64,000 nucleotides of DNA from Campylobacter volucris (GCF_008011665.1 NZ_VOWJ01000023.1:86065-150064), one strand, 5' to 3'. Positions 9,921 through 19,526 are shown, numbered from the stretch's first letter. The notes: generated from the sequence alone by a model not told the origin. Made by a program: numbers and translations.

Positions 9921-11249
9921 TTATTGAAATGTTCTGTTAAAAATTTTATCTACATTTTTTGTGTAATAATCATAATTAAAACACTCTCTTATATCTGCCT
10001 CATTTAAAGATTTTTTAAGATCTTCATCGTTTAAAAGTGCTGTCAAAAACAAACTCTCACCTTTTTCATTTAAAGCCGACTTACCATTTTGTAAATCTTG
10101 CCAAACTTTCATTGCGTTTTTTTGAACTATTTTATAAGCATTTTCTCGACTGATGCCCTTTAATGGTAACTCAAGCAATACTCTTTGAGAAAATACAAGA
10201 CCCCCTGTTAAATTTAAATTTTTCATCATATTTTCTGGATATACAAGTAATTTTTCTATCACCCCACAAAGTCTTGATAACATAAAATCAGTAGTTATAA
10301 AAGCATCTGGCAATATAAATCTTTCAACACTAGAATGGGATATATCTCTTTCATGCCATAAAGCTACATTTTCCAAAGCTGGAGTAACATAAGATCTTAT
10401 AATCCTACAAAGTCCTGTTATATTTTCACTTAAAACTGGATTTCTCTTATGCGGCATAGCAGAGCTTCCTTTTTGCCCGCTTGAAAAATATTCTTCAGCT
10501 TCATAAACTTCAGTCCTTTGAAAATGGCGAATCGCTACAGCAATTTGTTCACAACTTGAAGCTAAAATCGCTAATGCTGAAATCACTTGAGCGTATCTGT
10601 CTCTTTGTATGATTTGATTAGAAACTAAAGCGGGTTTAAGACCTAAATTTTTGCAAACTTCTTCTTCAAATTCAAGCGGTGCATGAGCAAAATTTCCCAT
10701 AGCTCCACTAATTTTACCATGACTGATAACTTCTTTAGCGCGGATGATTAAATCCTTAGCATGTATCAAAGAATCATACCAAATAGCCATTACCAAACCA
10801 AAAGTTATAGGCTCTCCATGAATTCCATGACTTCTTCCAACCATAAGAGTATTTTTGTGCTCATAAGCTCTAGTTTTAATAACTTTTAAAAGCTCATCCA
10901 AATCTTGTAGTATCAACTCTAAACTTTCTTTAATTTGCAAAGCTACAGCCGTATCGATACAATCTGAGCTTGTCATCGCATAATGCACAAAACGACTTTC
11001 ATCTCCTAAATTTTCACTAATATTGGTTAAAAAAGCTATAACATCGTGCTTGGTAGTTTTTTCTATTTCATCGATTCTTGCTATATCAAATTTTGCATTT
11101 TTTAGAATTTTTTCACAATCTTCATCATTGATAAGTCCAAGTTTATTCCAAGCTTTTACCGCGGCTAATTCTACTTTTAACCAAGCATCATATTTTGCTT
11201 GAATATCCCATTTTTTAGCCATAACTTCTCTGCTATATCTTTCAACCAT
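9921..11249 (-). CDS. purB: adenylosuccinate lyase
   Basis: 442 residues. Cleaves SAICAR and adenylosuccinate in purine synthesis. The fumarase/aspartase superfamily signature GSSAMPHKRNPV is present near residue 260 and holds the flexible catalytic loop; TSSDCIDTA near 95 and GRSHGIHGEPITFG near 140 are the other two conserved blocks, including the catalytic His. The ATG is followed by VERYSREVMAKKWD, the normal N-terminus. It is first of a minus-strand run purB-nrdA-OPT-uppP and is divergent from the pseudouridine synthase gene, with a 90-bp AT-rich promoter region between. Confidence 0.96.
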   Translation of the reverse strand: MVERYSREVMAKKWDIQAKYDAWLKVELAAVKAWNKLGLINDEDCEKILKNAKFDIARIDEIEKTTKHDVIAFLTNISENLGDESRFVHYAMTSSDCIDTAVALQIKESLELILQDLDELLKVIKTRAYEHKNTLMVGRSHGIHGEPITFGLVMAIWYDSLIHAKDLIIRAKEVISHGKISGAMGNFAHAPLEFEEEVCKNLGLKPALVSNQIIQRDRYAQVISALAILASSCEQIAVAIRHFQRTEVYEAEEYFSSGQKGSSAMPHKRNPVLSENITGLCRIIRSYVTPALENVALWHERDISHSSVERFILPDAFITTDFMLSRLCGVIEKLLVYPENMMKNLNLTGGLVFSQRVLLELPLKGISRENAYKIVQKNAMKVWQDLQNGKSALNEKGESLFLTALLNDEDLKKSLNEADIRECFNYDYYTKNVDKIFNRTFQ

Positions 11250-11339
11250 TTTAAGACCTTTTTTTGTATTATATAAATAAATACTTTTTTATAAAAAAGC
11301 ATTTATTTTATCTAACTTTATTTTACACTAGGATTAAAA

Positions 11340-12230
11340 TTGCCTTATATAAAAATTAAACTTTCAAATAATGGAAAAAAAGCTTTTAGAGTGCTTATGG
11401 ATGAACTAAAAATTTCTATAAATGAAGCTCAAAAAATCATAGATAAAAAAAGACTTTTTTGCAATGGAAATTTAGTAGAAGAAAAAAATAAAATTTTAGA
11501 TGGATCAATAGAATTGATAACATATGAAAACAACCCCAAAGGCATAGATATAGTATATGAAAATGATGATTTTGCAGTAGTTGAAAAACCAAGCGGAGTT
11601 TTAACCCACCCAAATGGAAGAAATTGTACATATAGCCTTTGCGATGAAATTTGGCATTTATGGGGAGAGAAAGCTTGTGTAGCTCATAGACTAGACAAAG
11701 AAACTAGCGGACTTATACTCATAGCAAAAAATAAAAAATCTCAAATAGAATTTAAAACTATGTTTGAAAAAAGACTTATAGAAAAAAATTATATAGCTTT
11801 AGTAAATGGTAAAACACAACCATTTTTTGCAGTAAATGAAAGTATGAGTTTAGAAAAAAACTATGATAATATTAAAACTAGAATGTGTATAGACATAAAT
11901 GGGAAAAATGCTATTACGCATTTTGAAACATTAGAATATATAGATCATTTAAATGCTAGTTTAATTTTAGCAAAACCTTTAACGGGAAGACAACATCAAA
12001 TTCGCCTTCATTTGTTTCATGTGAAACATAAAATTTTTGGAGAACCTTTATATGGTTTAGAAAAAAAAGATATAGAAAAAATCTTAGATAACAAACTAAA
12101 TGAAAAAGAAAGGGTGCAAATAACAGGAGCCAAAAGATTGCTTTTGCATTCTCATAGCTTGAAATTTAGTTATAATAATGAAAATTATTTCATAAAATCA
12201 AAAAAAGATATAAAAGAAGAATTTTTTTAA
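11340..12230 (+). CDS. RluA-family RNA pseudouridine synthase
   Basis: 296 residues from a TTG start (11340-11342); no in-frame ATG gives the conserved MPYIKIKLSNNGKKAF opening. An S4-like N-terminal segment (about 1-60, with KIIDKKRLFCNGNLV) is followed by the catalytic domain, where RLDKETSGLILIA near residue 118 holds the catalytic Asp. It should convert specific uridines in rRNA or tRNA to pseudouridine; the target site cannot be read from sequence. It is divergent from purB, as I recall for Cj0022c/Cj0023 in C. jejuni. The decayed glycosyltransferase gene begins 16 bases downstream and would be read in the same transcript. Confidence 0.9.
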   Translation: MPYIKIKLSNNGKKAFRVLMDELKISINEAQKIIDKKRLFCNGNLVEEKNKILDGSIELITYENNPKGIDIVYENDDFAVVEKPSGVLTHPNGRNCTYSLCDEIWHLWGEKACVAHRLDKETSGLILIAKNKKSQIEFKTMFEKRLIEKNYIALVNGKTQPFFAVNESMSLEKNYDNIKTRMCIDINGKNAITHFETLEYIDHLNASLILAKPLTGRQHQIRLHLFHVKHKIFGEPLYGLEKKDIEKILDNKLNEKERVQITGAKRLLLHSHSLKFSYNNENYFIKSKKDIKEEFF

Positions 12231-12246
12231 AAAACAGGAATTTTTA

Positions 12247-13309
12247 ATGGCTAAACAAAAAAGTGATAACAATTTAATAAATATATACACAAAAACTAGA
12301 GATATTATGGGGGGGGGCGTAAGCAGCTTAATATAGGATATTATTGCTCAACCCAAATAGGAGATACAATATTAAGTCTTAAAATGCTTTATTCTATTAA
12401 GCATATTTATAATGCCAAAATTATTATTTTTATAGAAAATCACAATCTAAAAAATCTTTTAAACTTAAATTTTATTAATCAAATACAATTAATAAATAAA
12501 AACAATATAATACAAAAAATCAATAATCATAAATTAGATTACCTTATAAGCTATATTTCAACATATTCGATAATACAATTATTAGAACAAACAAACGCTA
12601 AAAAATATAATAAAAGCAAAATTTAAAAGCATATTATCTATGAAATGTAAAGTTGTATTTTTTAATATATTAAAAAGAATACACAACAATAAAAATATTG
12701 AAGATTTGATGCTATATTATGCAAGAAAAATACAACCAAAAATATTTAATAAAAAGATTAAAAATTTATATTTTAATATTAGCATACAAACGGTACAAAA
12801 AAAATAAAAATTTAATAAATAAATTTTTATATAACAATAGAATTAATAATTTTATCATTATCAATCCATTTAGCATATCTACCAAATTTAATTTAAATAT
12901 ATTTTTATATTTTGATCTGATTCAAAAAATATTAAATACTAAAAATATAAGTATAGTTATTCCAACTTATAATAGGGTTTATAAATATTTTATAGAAAAA
13001 ATTACAGAATTTGATTCAAAACTTTTGACAAAAATATTTATTTTTCAAAATAACAACGATATTTTAAATCTTGTAGAATTAATATCTAAATCAAAATGCG
13101 TAATCAGTCCTTCAACTGGAGTTATACATATAGCAAATAATTTAAAAATTTCTAGCATGGGACTATATTCAAAAAAAGATAGTATATATTGGTCAACATA
13201 TAATAAAAATTATGTTTTTATTGATGCAATACATAATAAATTTTCACGCAATGATGCAGATAAAATCATATCTGATGTTATAAATAAATTGCAAAAATAT
13301 ATAAGCTAG
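12247..13309 (+). pseudogene. family 9 glycosyltransferase (heptosyltransferase-like), G-tract OFF and twice more frameshifted
   Basis: From ATG 12247 (AGGAA upstream) the frame reads 21 codons, enters a G9 tract (12309-12317) and stops at TAG 12334. With one more G it would continue as RKQLNIGYYCSTQIGDTIL, the N-terminus of GT9 (LPS heptosyltransferase) proteins. That frame runs to 12626 and breaks at an A6 run (12600-12605). A second frame carries on (KSILSMKCKVVFF... to IEDLMLYYARKI), and an A8 run (12797-12804) breaks again into the last frame, which ends at 13309. The C-terminal frame has ISPSTGVIHIANNL, the GT9 sugar-nucleotide motif. The protein would be about 350 residues and add a sugar to lipooligosaccharide or another surface glycan. 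G-tract slippage alone could not restore it while both A-run breaks stand. Sequencing error in the A runs is the alternative. Confidence 0.85.
12309..12317 (+). repeat. G9 homopolymer, phase-variation tract
   Basis: Nine consecutive G in a very AT-rich genome, starting with the third base of an in-frame ATG in the GT9 gene. Poly-G runs of 8 or more are the standard slippage switches of Campylobacter contingency genes. G9 leaves the gene out of frame; G10 (or G7) would join the start to the IGYYCSTQIGDT frame. Confidence 0.9.
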
Positions 13310-13430
13310 AAAAACTTATATATTTTACAATGACACTATTATTAATTTTAAGATATTTTAAATACTACTAAACTCATTAAATAAATATCACCATAAGAAA
13401 CATAAATTTATATAATACAAATTATAAAAA

Positions 13431-13696
13431 TTAATCTTTTTCTAATTTTAAAATCTTGTCTGTTTGTATTGCTATTAGAATTTTTTATTTGGCTTGCTAA
13501 AATCTCTACAATAATTACAAGATTTATAAAAATTTTGTATATAAAATTCTAAAATTCTTTCTCTATTATCATCTAAATTTATAAAATCTCCGTTAAATTC
13601 ATCTAAACCTTTAAGTCTTGATAAAGAACTATAAATAGGGTATACAAAAATAGCTCCATTTGGTACTAAAGATTTATTTTCCAATCTTTTTAATAA
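13431..13696 (-). pseudogene. C-terminal remnant of a Cys-motif protein (radical-SAM/SPASM-like)
   Basis: A minus-strand piece of about 73 codons reads LLKRLENKSLVPNGAIF... and contains CNYCRDF near its end. In-frame stops lie directly upstream and there is no plausible start. After the stop at 13475 another frame continues as IAIQTDKILKLEKD to a stop at 13431, so the 3' end is also frameshifted. The CxxC tail and preceding FNGDFINLDDN recall C-terminal iron-sulfur segments of radical-SAM proteins found in Campylobacter surface-glycan loci, but I cannot name the family with confidence. With the GT9 pseudogene it forms a small decayed cluster between the pseudouridine synthase gene and rlmN. 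Confidence 0.5.
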
Positions 13697-13842
13697 TTTT
13701 TATTATATCTCTTTAGTTTTATTATATTTGTAAATTTTATCTATATCATATCAATAGTCTATAGTGTTATATAAATTTATTTTAAAATATATTTGGCTTA
13801 ATATATCTTTTCTGAAATAATTCATTATTTATCAAATCTTGT

Positions 13843-13953
13843 TTATTTGTCATCATTTTTTCCTTCATTTTTCAATACATAAATAATTCCACCAATACTT
13901 ACTATAACAACTATAGCAATAAATATAATTTGCATAATATCTAAAAGTGTCAT
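13843..13953 (-). CDS. 36-residue single-span membrane protein
   Basis: Translates as [18 protein letters not shown] followed by [18 protein letters not shown] and a TAA. Residues 7-28 are a strong membrane span, and the short C-terminus is charged (Lys, Glu, Asp). The ATG (13953-13951) overlaps the rlmN stop TGA (13952-13950) in an ATGA junction, so translation is probably coupled to rlmN. I recall a small hydrophobic protein gene (Cj1714) in this same place in C. jejuni, which argues that it is a conserved gene and not a chance ORF. Function unknown; it could be a membrane-complex accessory or a stress peptide. Confidence 0.7.
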   Translation of the reverse strand: MTLLDIMQIIFIAIVVIVSIGGIIYVLKNEGKNDDK

Positions 13954-15005
13954 GATAACCTTTCTTTTAACTGCCCACAAGCTGCTGATATATCAAGTCC
14001 TTTGCTTTCTCTTATAGTACAAGTAACACCTTTTGCGCTTAAATAATCTTGAAATTTAACAGCATTTTCAATGCTTGGTCTTTTATATTCACTACCTTCG
14101 TGTGGATTAAAAAGTATTAAATTTACTTTAGCTTTTATACCATTTAAAAGTTTTACCAATTCTTTTGCATGCTCTATTTTATCATTCAAACCATCTATTA
14201 AAAGATATTCAAATAAAACTCTTTTTCTTTGATCTATAGGAAAAGCTCTAACAGCATCCATAATACTAGCTATATTATATGCCTTATTTATAGGCATAAG
14301 CTTAGTTCTAAGCTCATCATTTACAGCATGTAGCGAAATGGCTAAAAGAACGCCTAAATTCATATTTCCAAGTTCGATTATTTGCTTTGCCAATCCACTA
14401 GTACTTATAGTTTGTCTTCTAGGGCTTATAGCTAATGCATCATTATCAGCTAAAATTTTTACAGCTTTTGATACATTTTTAAGATTATCAAGTGGCTCTC
14501 CCATACCCATATAGACTATATTTACTCTTCTTTCATAAGGGATATTATTGTGCTTTTTTATCCATAAAATTTGTCCTACTATCTCACCAGCACTTAAATT
14601 TCTTTTTAAACCACCTTTAGCTGTCAAACAAAAACTACAACCACTTTTGCAACCCACTTGAGATGAAACACATATAGTATATCTAGCATGTTTAATTATT
14701 TTTCCATTCTCATCTATAAGCTCTTTTTTCATAGGAAGTAAAACTGATTCTATTTTCATGCCATCTAAAAGCTCAAAAAGATATTTTATACTACCATCTT
14801 TACTTTCTTCACTTTTTATACATTTTAATGGAGAAAAATGATAAGTATTATTTAATTCTTCTCTCAAATTTTTTGGTAAAGAAGACATTTGCAAAAAATC
14901 ATTTGTATTTTTTTTATAAATCCATTCGAAAATTTGTTTTACTCTAAAATTTGGTTTTATTATTTCGTATAATTCTTCTTTTGTGTAATCTAAAATATTT
15001 ATCAA
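13950..15005 (-). CDS. rlmN: 23S rRNA/tRNA adenine-C2 methyltransferase RlmN
   Basis: 351 residues. A radical-SAM enzyme that methylates C2 of A2503 in 23S rRNA and A37 of some tRNAs. CKSGCSFC near residue 118 is the CxxxCxxC cluster motif, and GMGEPLDNL near 165 is the SAM-binding GEP region. ACGQL close to the C-terminus holds the Cys used as methyl carrier relay in RlmN/Cfr enzymes. [16 protein letters not shown] is the usual N-terminus. It is 10 bases downstream of the PNP-like gene and overlaps the small membrane ORF. All key motifs are present, so the gene should be functional. Confidence 0.95.
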   Translation of the reverse strand: MINILDYTKEELYEIIKPNFRVKQIFEWIYKKNTNDFLQMSSLPKNLREELNNTYHFSPLKCIKSEESKDGSIKYLFELLDGMKIESVLLPMKKELIDENGKIIKHARYTICVSSQVGCKSGCSFCLTAKGGLKRNLSAGEIVGQILWIKKHNNIPYERRVNIVYMGMGEPLDNLKNVSKAVKILADNDALAISPRRQTISTSGLAKQIIELGNMNLGVLLAISLHAVNDELRTKLMPINKAYNIASIMDAVRAFPIDQRKRVLFEYLLIDGLNDKIEHAKELVKLLNGIKAKVNLILFNPHEGSEYKRPSIENAVKFQDYLSAKGVTCTIRESKGLDISAACGQLKERLS

Positions 15006-15015
15006 TCTAAACCTT

Positions 15016-15549
15016 TTATATTAATTTTTTATCAAATAAATAATCTTTTAATTTTTCTTTAGCAAATTTATGATTTTTTAAAAAATCTTCATGGGCAAAT
15101 TCATTACAAAAATTTGTAGCACATAAATAACAAATTGCATCTATATTATGATTTTTTGCACAAGAAAGCACTGAATAAGCCTCCATATTTTCTATGCTAA
15201 GTCCAAGTTGTGCATATTTTTGAGCTATAGTTTTATCTTTACATATATAGTTAGAAGAATTGATAATAGTTTCATGTGAAACATTTAATATAATTTTATT
15301 TTCTATAGGAGTATAAAATCCGTCAAAAAAATTAGAATATTCTATATTACTAGCACAAGAACTCTCATAAATATCCAAAATTTCTCCATCTTTATAAATT
15401 CCACAAGTTCCTATAAAAATGATTTGTTTAGCACTTGTTTTGCTTAAAATTTTTCCTAAATTAAAAGCAGAATTTATAAGGCCTATTCCTATATTTTGTG
15501 CAAATTCAAATTCCTCATTACCGCCTGCACAAACTATCAACTTATCCAA
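15016..15549 (-). CDS. nucleoside phosphorylase-fold protein
   Basis: A 177-residue protein, short for this superfamily (usually 230-280). It begins [18 protein letters not shown] and has [15 protein letters not shown], the Gly-rich strand used for phosphate or ribose contact in PNP/MTAN enzymes, and [15 protein letters not shown] near residue 120, where the Met-Glu pair contacts ribose. It may act on a purine nucleoside or be a degraded relative; a substrate cannot be given. It is first of a minus-strand operon with rlmN and divergent from ksgA, as I recall for Cj1712. Confidence 0.7.
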   Translation of the reverse strand: MDKLIVCAGGNEEFEFAQNIGIGLINSAFNLGKILSKTSAKQIIFIGTCGIYKDGEILDIYESSCASNIEYSNFFDGFYTPIENKIILNVSHETIINSSNYICKDKTIAQKYAQLGLSIENMEAYSVLSCAKNHNIDAICYLCATNFCNEFAHEDFLKNHKFAKEKLKDYLFDKKLI

Positions 15550-15607
15550 TTGAAACCTTTTATAAAAAATAAGGTAAATTTTATCTAATTGGTGCTTAAA
15601 ATAATGC

Positions 15608-15613
15608 TATAAT
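15608..15613 (+). promoter_or_regulatory. extended -10 promoter for ksgA
   Basis: TGCTATAAT, an extended -10 element, 26 bases upstream of the ksgA ATG. Campylobacter sigma-70 promoters typically need only this element plus an upstream T-rich phase. Confidence 0.6.
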
Positions 15614-15639
15614 TAATTAATTTTAGATAGAATATATCA

Positions 15640-16461
15640 ATGATAAAAGCAAAAAAACATTTTGGACAAAATTTTTTATGCGATAAGGGTGTGATAATGA
15701 AAATCACTCAAGCCATACCCAAAGATACTACAAATATAGTTGAAATTGGGCCTGGCTTAGGTGATTTAACGCAAGAACTTTTGAAAATCCCACAAGTCCA
15801 ACTAAGAGCTTATGAGATCGATAAAGATTTAATTCCTATTTTAGATAAAAAATTTCAAAATGAAATTCAAGGTGGAAATTTCGAGCTTATACATAAAGAT
15901 GCTAGTTTAGCTTTTGAAAATGGAAATTTAAGCAAGAAAGAGTATTTTTTGGTAGCAAATTTACCTTATTATGTTGCTACAAATTTAATTTTACAAGCCT
16001 TAGAGGATAACAAATGTCTAGGGCTAATTGTTATGGTGCAAAAAGAAGTCGCGCAAAAATTTTGTGCAAATTTTAAAGAAAGTAATTTTTCAGCATTAAG
16101 TGTTCTTTGTGAGTTGATTTGCAAACGAAATTTATTATTTGAAATCAAATCAGAAAGTTTTAATCCGCCTCCAAAAGTTACTTCAGCTGTAATGAAGCTC
16201 AAAAAAATAGCGACTTATGAGCAAAAAATTGAAAATTTAGAAGATTTTAAAGCTTTTCTTAGAATTTGTTTTCAAAATCCAAGAAAACAATTAATATCAA
16301 ATTTTAAAGATAAAAAAGAAAAAATTTTAGAAATTTTCAATACATTAAAAATAATGCCTACTTCAAGGGCTCATGAAATAAGCGTTGATCAATACCTTAA
16401 AATTTTTAAGTATTTAAAGGATAACTATGAACGAGGAAAACAAAACTTTAGAGCAAAATAA
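15640..16461 (+). CDS. ksgA: 16S rRNA dimethyladenosine transferase
   Basis: 273 residues. Dimethylates A1518 and A1519 of 16S rRNA late in 30S assembly. KKHFGQNFLCD at the N-terminus, VEIGPGLGDLTQELL (SAM motif I, near residue 34) and NLPYYVATNL (catalytic motif IV, near 108) are all typical. A helical C-terminal domain (about 200-265) contains SRAHEISVDQYLKIF. The 3' end overlaps the start of the RNase J gene by 35 bases, so the two are transcribed and probably translated together, joining ribosome assembly with RNA decay. Confidence 0.95.
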   Translation: MIKAKKHFGQNFLCDKGVIMKITQAIPKDTTNIVEIGPGLGDLTQELLKIPQVQLRAYEIDKDLIPILDKKFQNEIQGGNFELIHKDASLAFENGNLSKKEYFLVANLPYYVATNLILQALEDNKCLGLIVMVQKEVAQKFCANFKESNFSALSVLCELICKRNLLFEIKSESFNPPPKVTSAVMKLKKIATYEQKIENLEDFKAFLRICFQNPRKQLISNFKDKKEKILEIFNTLKIMPTSRAHEISVDQYLKIFKYLKDNYERGKQNFRAK

Positions 16462-18367
16462 AGCTAGAAAATTTAATAAATTTAAAAATAAAAGAAAAAG
16501 AAATTTTGAAAATACAACAGAAGAAGGTGTTAATAACATAGAAAATTCTACCAATTCTGATGATAAAAAGAAAAAAAAGAAAAATCGAAATTTACCTTCA
16601 AAATTGAATGGCAATGAAGATTGGCAAATAGAGCTTGCAAAAAGCATAGAAGCAAATAAGCTTATGCATGAGTTAAGATTACACCCTTTAAAACACAATA
16701 ATCAAAGTGAATATAAAATCAAAATTACACCTCTTGGTGGGCTTGGAGAAATAGGTGGAAATATAACCGTTTTTGAAACAAACAATGATGCAATTGTTGT
16801 TGATATTGGGATGAGTTTCCCTGATGGAACTATGCATGGAGTGGATATTATCATACCTGATTTTGATTATATAAGAAAGATTAAAAATAAAATTAGAGCT
16901 ATTATTATCACTCATGCACACGAAGATCATATAGGTGCTGTACCGTATTTTTTTAAAGAATTTCAATTTCCAATTTATGCTACTCCATTGGCTCTTGGAA
17001 TGATTTCAAATAAATTTGAAGAGCATGGACTAAAAGCTGAACGCAAATGGTTTAGACCAGTTACCAAAAGAGAAATTTATGAAATAGGTGATTTTGATAT
17101 AGAATGGATACATATAACCCATTCTATCATTGACGCTTCAGCATTAGCCATAAAAACTAAAGCAGGTACTATAATACATACAGGAGATTTTAAAATAGAT
17201 CAAACTCCAATTGATGGCTATCCAACAGATTTAAATCGTTTAGCTCAATATGGAGAAGAAGGGGTTTTGTGCCTTTTAAGTGATAGTACAAACTCATACA
17301 AAGAAGGCTATACTAAAAGTGAAAGTTCAGTGGGACCTACTTTTGATCAAATTTTTTCTAAAACTAAAGGTAGAGTAATAATGAGTACTTTTAGCTCAAA
17401 TATACATAGAGTCTATCAAGCAATTAGCTATGGCTTAAAATATGGAAGAAAAGTATGCGTCATTGGTAGATCCATGGAAAGAAATTTATATACAACCATG
17501 GAACTTGGATATATTAAACTAGATAGAAAAATTTTCATTGATGCAGATGAGGTAAGCAAATATAAAGACAATGAAGTGCTTATAGTTACCACAGGAAGTC
17601 AAGGCGAGACAATGAGTGCTTTATATAGAATGGCCACAGATGAGCATAAATTTATTAAAATCAAACCTAGTGATCAAGTGATCATCTCAGCTAAAGCTAT
17701 ACCTGGAAATGAAGCAAATGTTTCTGCTGTGCTTGATTTTCTTTTAAAAGCAGGAGCAAAAGTAGCTTATCAAGAATTTAGCGAAATTCATGTAAGTGGA
17801 CATGCTAGTATAGAAGAGCAAAAACTAATGCTAACCTTAGTAAAACCTAAATTTTTTCTACCTGTCCATGGAGAATATAACCACATAAACAAACATAAAG
17901 AAACGGCTATTAAATGTGGAATTCCTGAAAGAAATATTTATTTAATGAGTGATGGTGATCAAGTAGAGCTTTGTCAAAAATACATCAAACGCGTAAAAAC
18001 AGTCAAAACAGGTAAGGTTTTTGTAGACAATCAAATCAATAAACAAATCGCTGATGATGTTGTAATAGATAGACAAAAATTAGCAGATAGTGGTATAGTA
18101 GTCATTATTGCTCAACTAAATAAAGAAACCAAAACACTTATAAATAAACCAAGAGTTTTTAGTTATGGCTTGGTAGCAGATAAGCAAGATGGAGCATTTT
18201 CTAAAGAAATGAGTGATGTTTTAAGTCAATTTTTACCAAATATAAAGGATGAAATTTTAAACAATCCAAAAATTTTAGAAGCACAAATTAGACAAGTGTT
18301 AAAAAAACATATATTTAAAAAAATTAAAAAATATCCAACCATAGTTCCAACAATATTTGTAGTATAA
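16427..18367 (+). CDS. rnj: ribonuclease J
   Basis: 646 residues. A 5'-3' exo- and endoribonuclease of the beta-CASP metallo-beta-lactamase family, the main mRNA decay enzyme where RNase E is absent. A Lys/Asn-rich N-terminal extension of about 95 residues (with KKKKKKNRN) precedes the core, a feature shared with the Helicobacter enzyme. HAHEDHIGAVPYF near residue 163 is the zinc site and GDFKIDQTP near 265 follows. HVSGHAS near 450 and LPVHGEYNH near 480 are the beta-CASP and final zinc ligands. The start overlaps ksgA by 35 bases. A 3' C-terminal domain with KKHIFKKIKKYP ends the protein. Confidence 0.94.
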   Translation: MNEENKTLEQNKARKFNKFKNKRKRNFENTTEEGVNNIENSTNSDDKKKKKKNRNLPSKLNGNEDWQIELAKSIEANKLMHELRLHPLKHNNQSEYKIKITPLGGLGEIGGNITVFETNNDAIVVDIGMSFPDGTMHGVDIIIPDFDYIRKIKNKIRAIIITHAHEDHIGAVPYFFKEFQFPIYATPLALGMISNKFEEHGLKAERKWFRPVTKREIYEIGDFDIEWIHITHSIIDASALAIKTKAGTIIHTGDFKIDQTPIDGYPTDLNRLAQYGEEGVLCLLSDSTNSYKEGYTKSESSVGPTFDQIFSKTKGRVIMSTFSSNIHRVYQAISYGLKYGRKVCVIGRSMERNLYTTMELGYIKLDRKIFIDADEVSKYKDNEVLIVTTGSQGETMSALYRMATDEHKFIKIKPSDQVIISAKAIPGNEANVSAVLDFLLKAGAKVAYQEFSEIHVSGHASIEEQKLMLTLVKPKFFLPVHGEYNHINKHKETAIKCGIPERNIYLMSDGDQVELCQKYIKRVKTVKTGKVFVDNQINKQIADDVVIDRQKLADSGIVVIIAQLNKETKTLINKPRVFSYGLVADKQDGAFSKEMSDVLSQFLPNIKDEILNNPKILEAQIRQVLKKHIFKKIKKYPTIVPTIFVV

Positions 18368-18378
18368 AATGAGTGAAA

Positions 18379-19140
18379 ATGAGAATTAACAAATTTATCT
18401 CACACAATAGCAAATATTCACGCCGTGAAGCTGATGAGCTTATAAAGCAAGGTTTGGTTAAAATAAATCACAAGATTGCAAAATTAAGCGATAGTGTAAA
18501 AGAAGATGATAAAATTTTTATAAATGGTAAAAAATTACATAAAAAAACACAATTTTCAGTCATCATTTATCACAAACAAAAGGGTGAAATAGTTAGTAAA
18601 AAAGATGATAGAGATAGAAAAACTATTTATCATACCCTGCCAAAACAATTTAGCACTTGGCTTAGTGTGGGAAGATTAGATTTTGCAAGTGAAGGTTTGC
18701 TTTTACTAACAGACTCTCCTGTAATAGCTAATGCGTTAATGCATAGTGATTTAGAAAGAGAGTATTATTTAAAAGTTAAAGGTATTGTAGATAAAAATGT
18801 CATAGAGGCTATGCAAAATGGTTTAGAAATTCAAAATGAAACAAAAGGAGCTCACGCAAAAACCAAAATAACATCTATGAGTTTTGCTCCTTTTTTGGAT
18901 TTTGAAATTTTTGGATCAAGTGGAGGATTTACCAAACTAAAAGTAATTATCAATGAAGGTAAAAATAGAGAACTTAGAAGATTTTTTGGACATTTTGATC
19001 TAGAAGTAATGGATCTTAAAAGAGTGGCTTTTGGTGCTTTAGATCTTGGTGTATTAAAAGCTGGAAAATATCGCTATTTAGAAAATGGAGAGTATGATAA
19101 ATTAAGAGATTTTCTAAAATTTAATAATATAAAATATTAA
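18379..19140 (+). CDS. RsuA/RluB-family rRNA pseudouridine synthase
   Basis: 253 residues from ATG 18379; a GTG two codons earlier is also possible. An S4 RNA-binding domain (1-60, MRINKFISHNSKYSRREAD) precedes the catalytic domain, in which VGRLDFASEGLLLLT near residue 98 contains the catalytic Asp of the RsuA group (family form GRLDxxTxGLLLLT). GKNRELRRFFGHF is the conserved C-terminal motif. The likely substrate is 23S rRNA helix 89/90 (RluB-like), but RsuA activity cannot be excluded. It is 11 bases after the RNase J gene and probably in that operon. Confidence 0.9.
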   Translation: MRINKFISHNSKYSRREADELIKQGLVKINHKIAKLSDSVKEDDKIFINGKKLHKKTQFSVIIYHKQKGEIVSKKDDRDRKTIYHTLPKQFSTWLSVGRLDFASEGLLLLTDSPVIANALMHSDLEREYYLKVKGIVDKNVIEAMQNGLEIQNETKGAHAKTKITSMSFAPFLDFEIFGSSGGFTKLKVIINEGKNRELRRFFGHFDLEVMDLKRVAFGALDLGVLKAGKYRYLENGEYDKLRDFLKFNNIKY

Positions 19141-19226
19141 AACAAGTAAGCAATTTAAACTTTAATAGTTCGCATTCTAAATACTTTAATATCGCTTAAA
19201 TTTATAAAAATTTAATTTATTTTTTG

Positions 19227-19232
19227 TATAAT
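19227..19232 (+). promoter_or_regulatory. -10 promoter element for rpsT-prfA
   Basis: TTTTTTGTATAAT, with TATAAT at 19227-19232, 30 bases upstream of the rpsT ATG. The preceding 60 bases are T-rich, as usual for Campylobacter sigma-70 promoters. Confidence 0.6.
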
Positions 19233-19262
19233 TATCAACTTAATTTATAAAAAAGGAACATT

Positions 19263-19526
19263 ATGGCAAACCATAAATCTGCTGAAAAAAGAGCAAGACA
19301 AACTATAAAAAGAACTGAAAGAAATAGATTTTATAGAACAAGATTAAAAAACATTACTAAAACAGTTCGCGAGGCAGCAGCAAATAACGACAAAGAAGCA
19401 GCAATAAATGCATTAAAAGTAGCAAATAAAAGCATCCATGCTATGGTAAGTCGTGGATTTTTGAAAAAACAAACCGCTTCACGCCGTGTAAGTAGATTAG
19501 CATTGTTGGTAAATAAAATAGCATAA
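19263..19526 (+). CDS. rpsT: 30S ribosomal protein S20
   Basis: 87 residues, the normal S20 length, rich in Lys, Arg and Ala. It starts [20 protein letters not shown] and ends in an ALLVNKIA helix; the middle contains [18 protein letters not shown], the family block that contacts 16S rRNA. AAAAGGAAC 5 bases upstream is a good ribosome-binding site. prfA begins 4 bases after the stop, so the two genes share a transcript driven by the promoter just upstream. Confidence 0.97.
   Translation: MANHKSAEKRARQTIKRTERNRFYRTRLKNITKTVREAAANNDKEAAINALKVANKSIHAMVSRGFLKKQTASRRVSRLALLVNKIA

Noticed and set aside
11284..11299. Palindrome CTTTTTTATAAAAAAG between purB and the pseudouridine synthase gene
   Set aside because: Pure A/T apart from its ends, expected by chance in this composition, and it sits in a promoter region where a terminator makes no sense.
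12384..12626. 80-residue ORF as a separate gene
   Set aside because: It is the GT9 N-terminal region after the G9 tract; the upstream codons in the same frame (IGYYCSTQIGDTIL) belong to it, and it has no own start signal.
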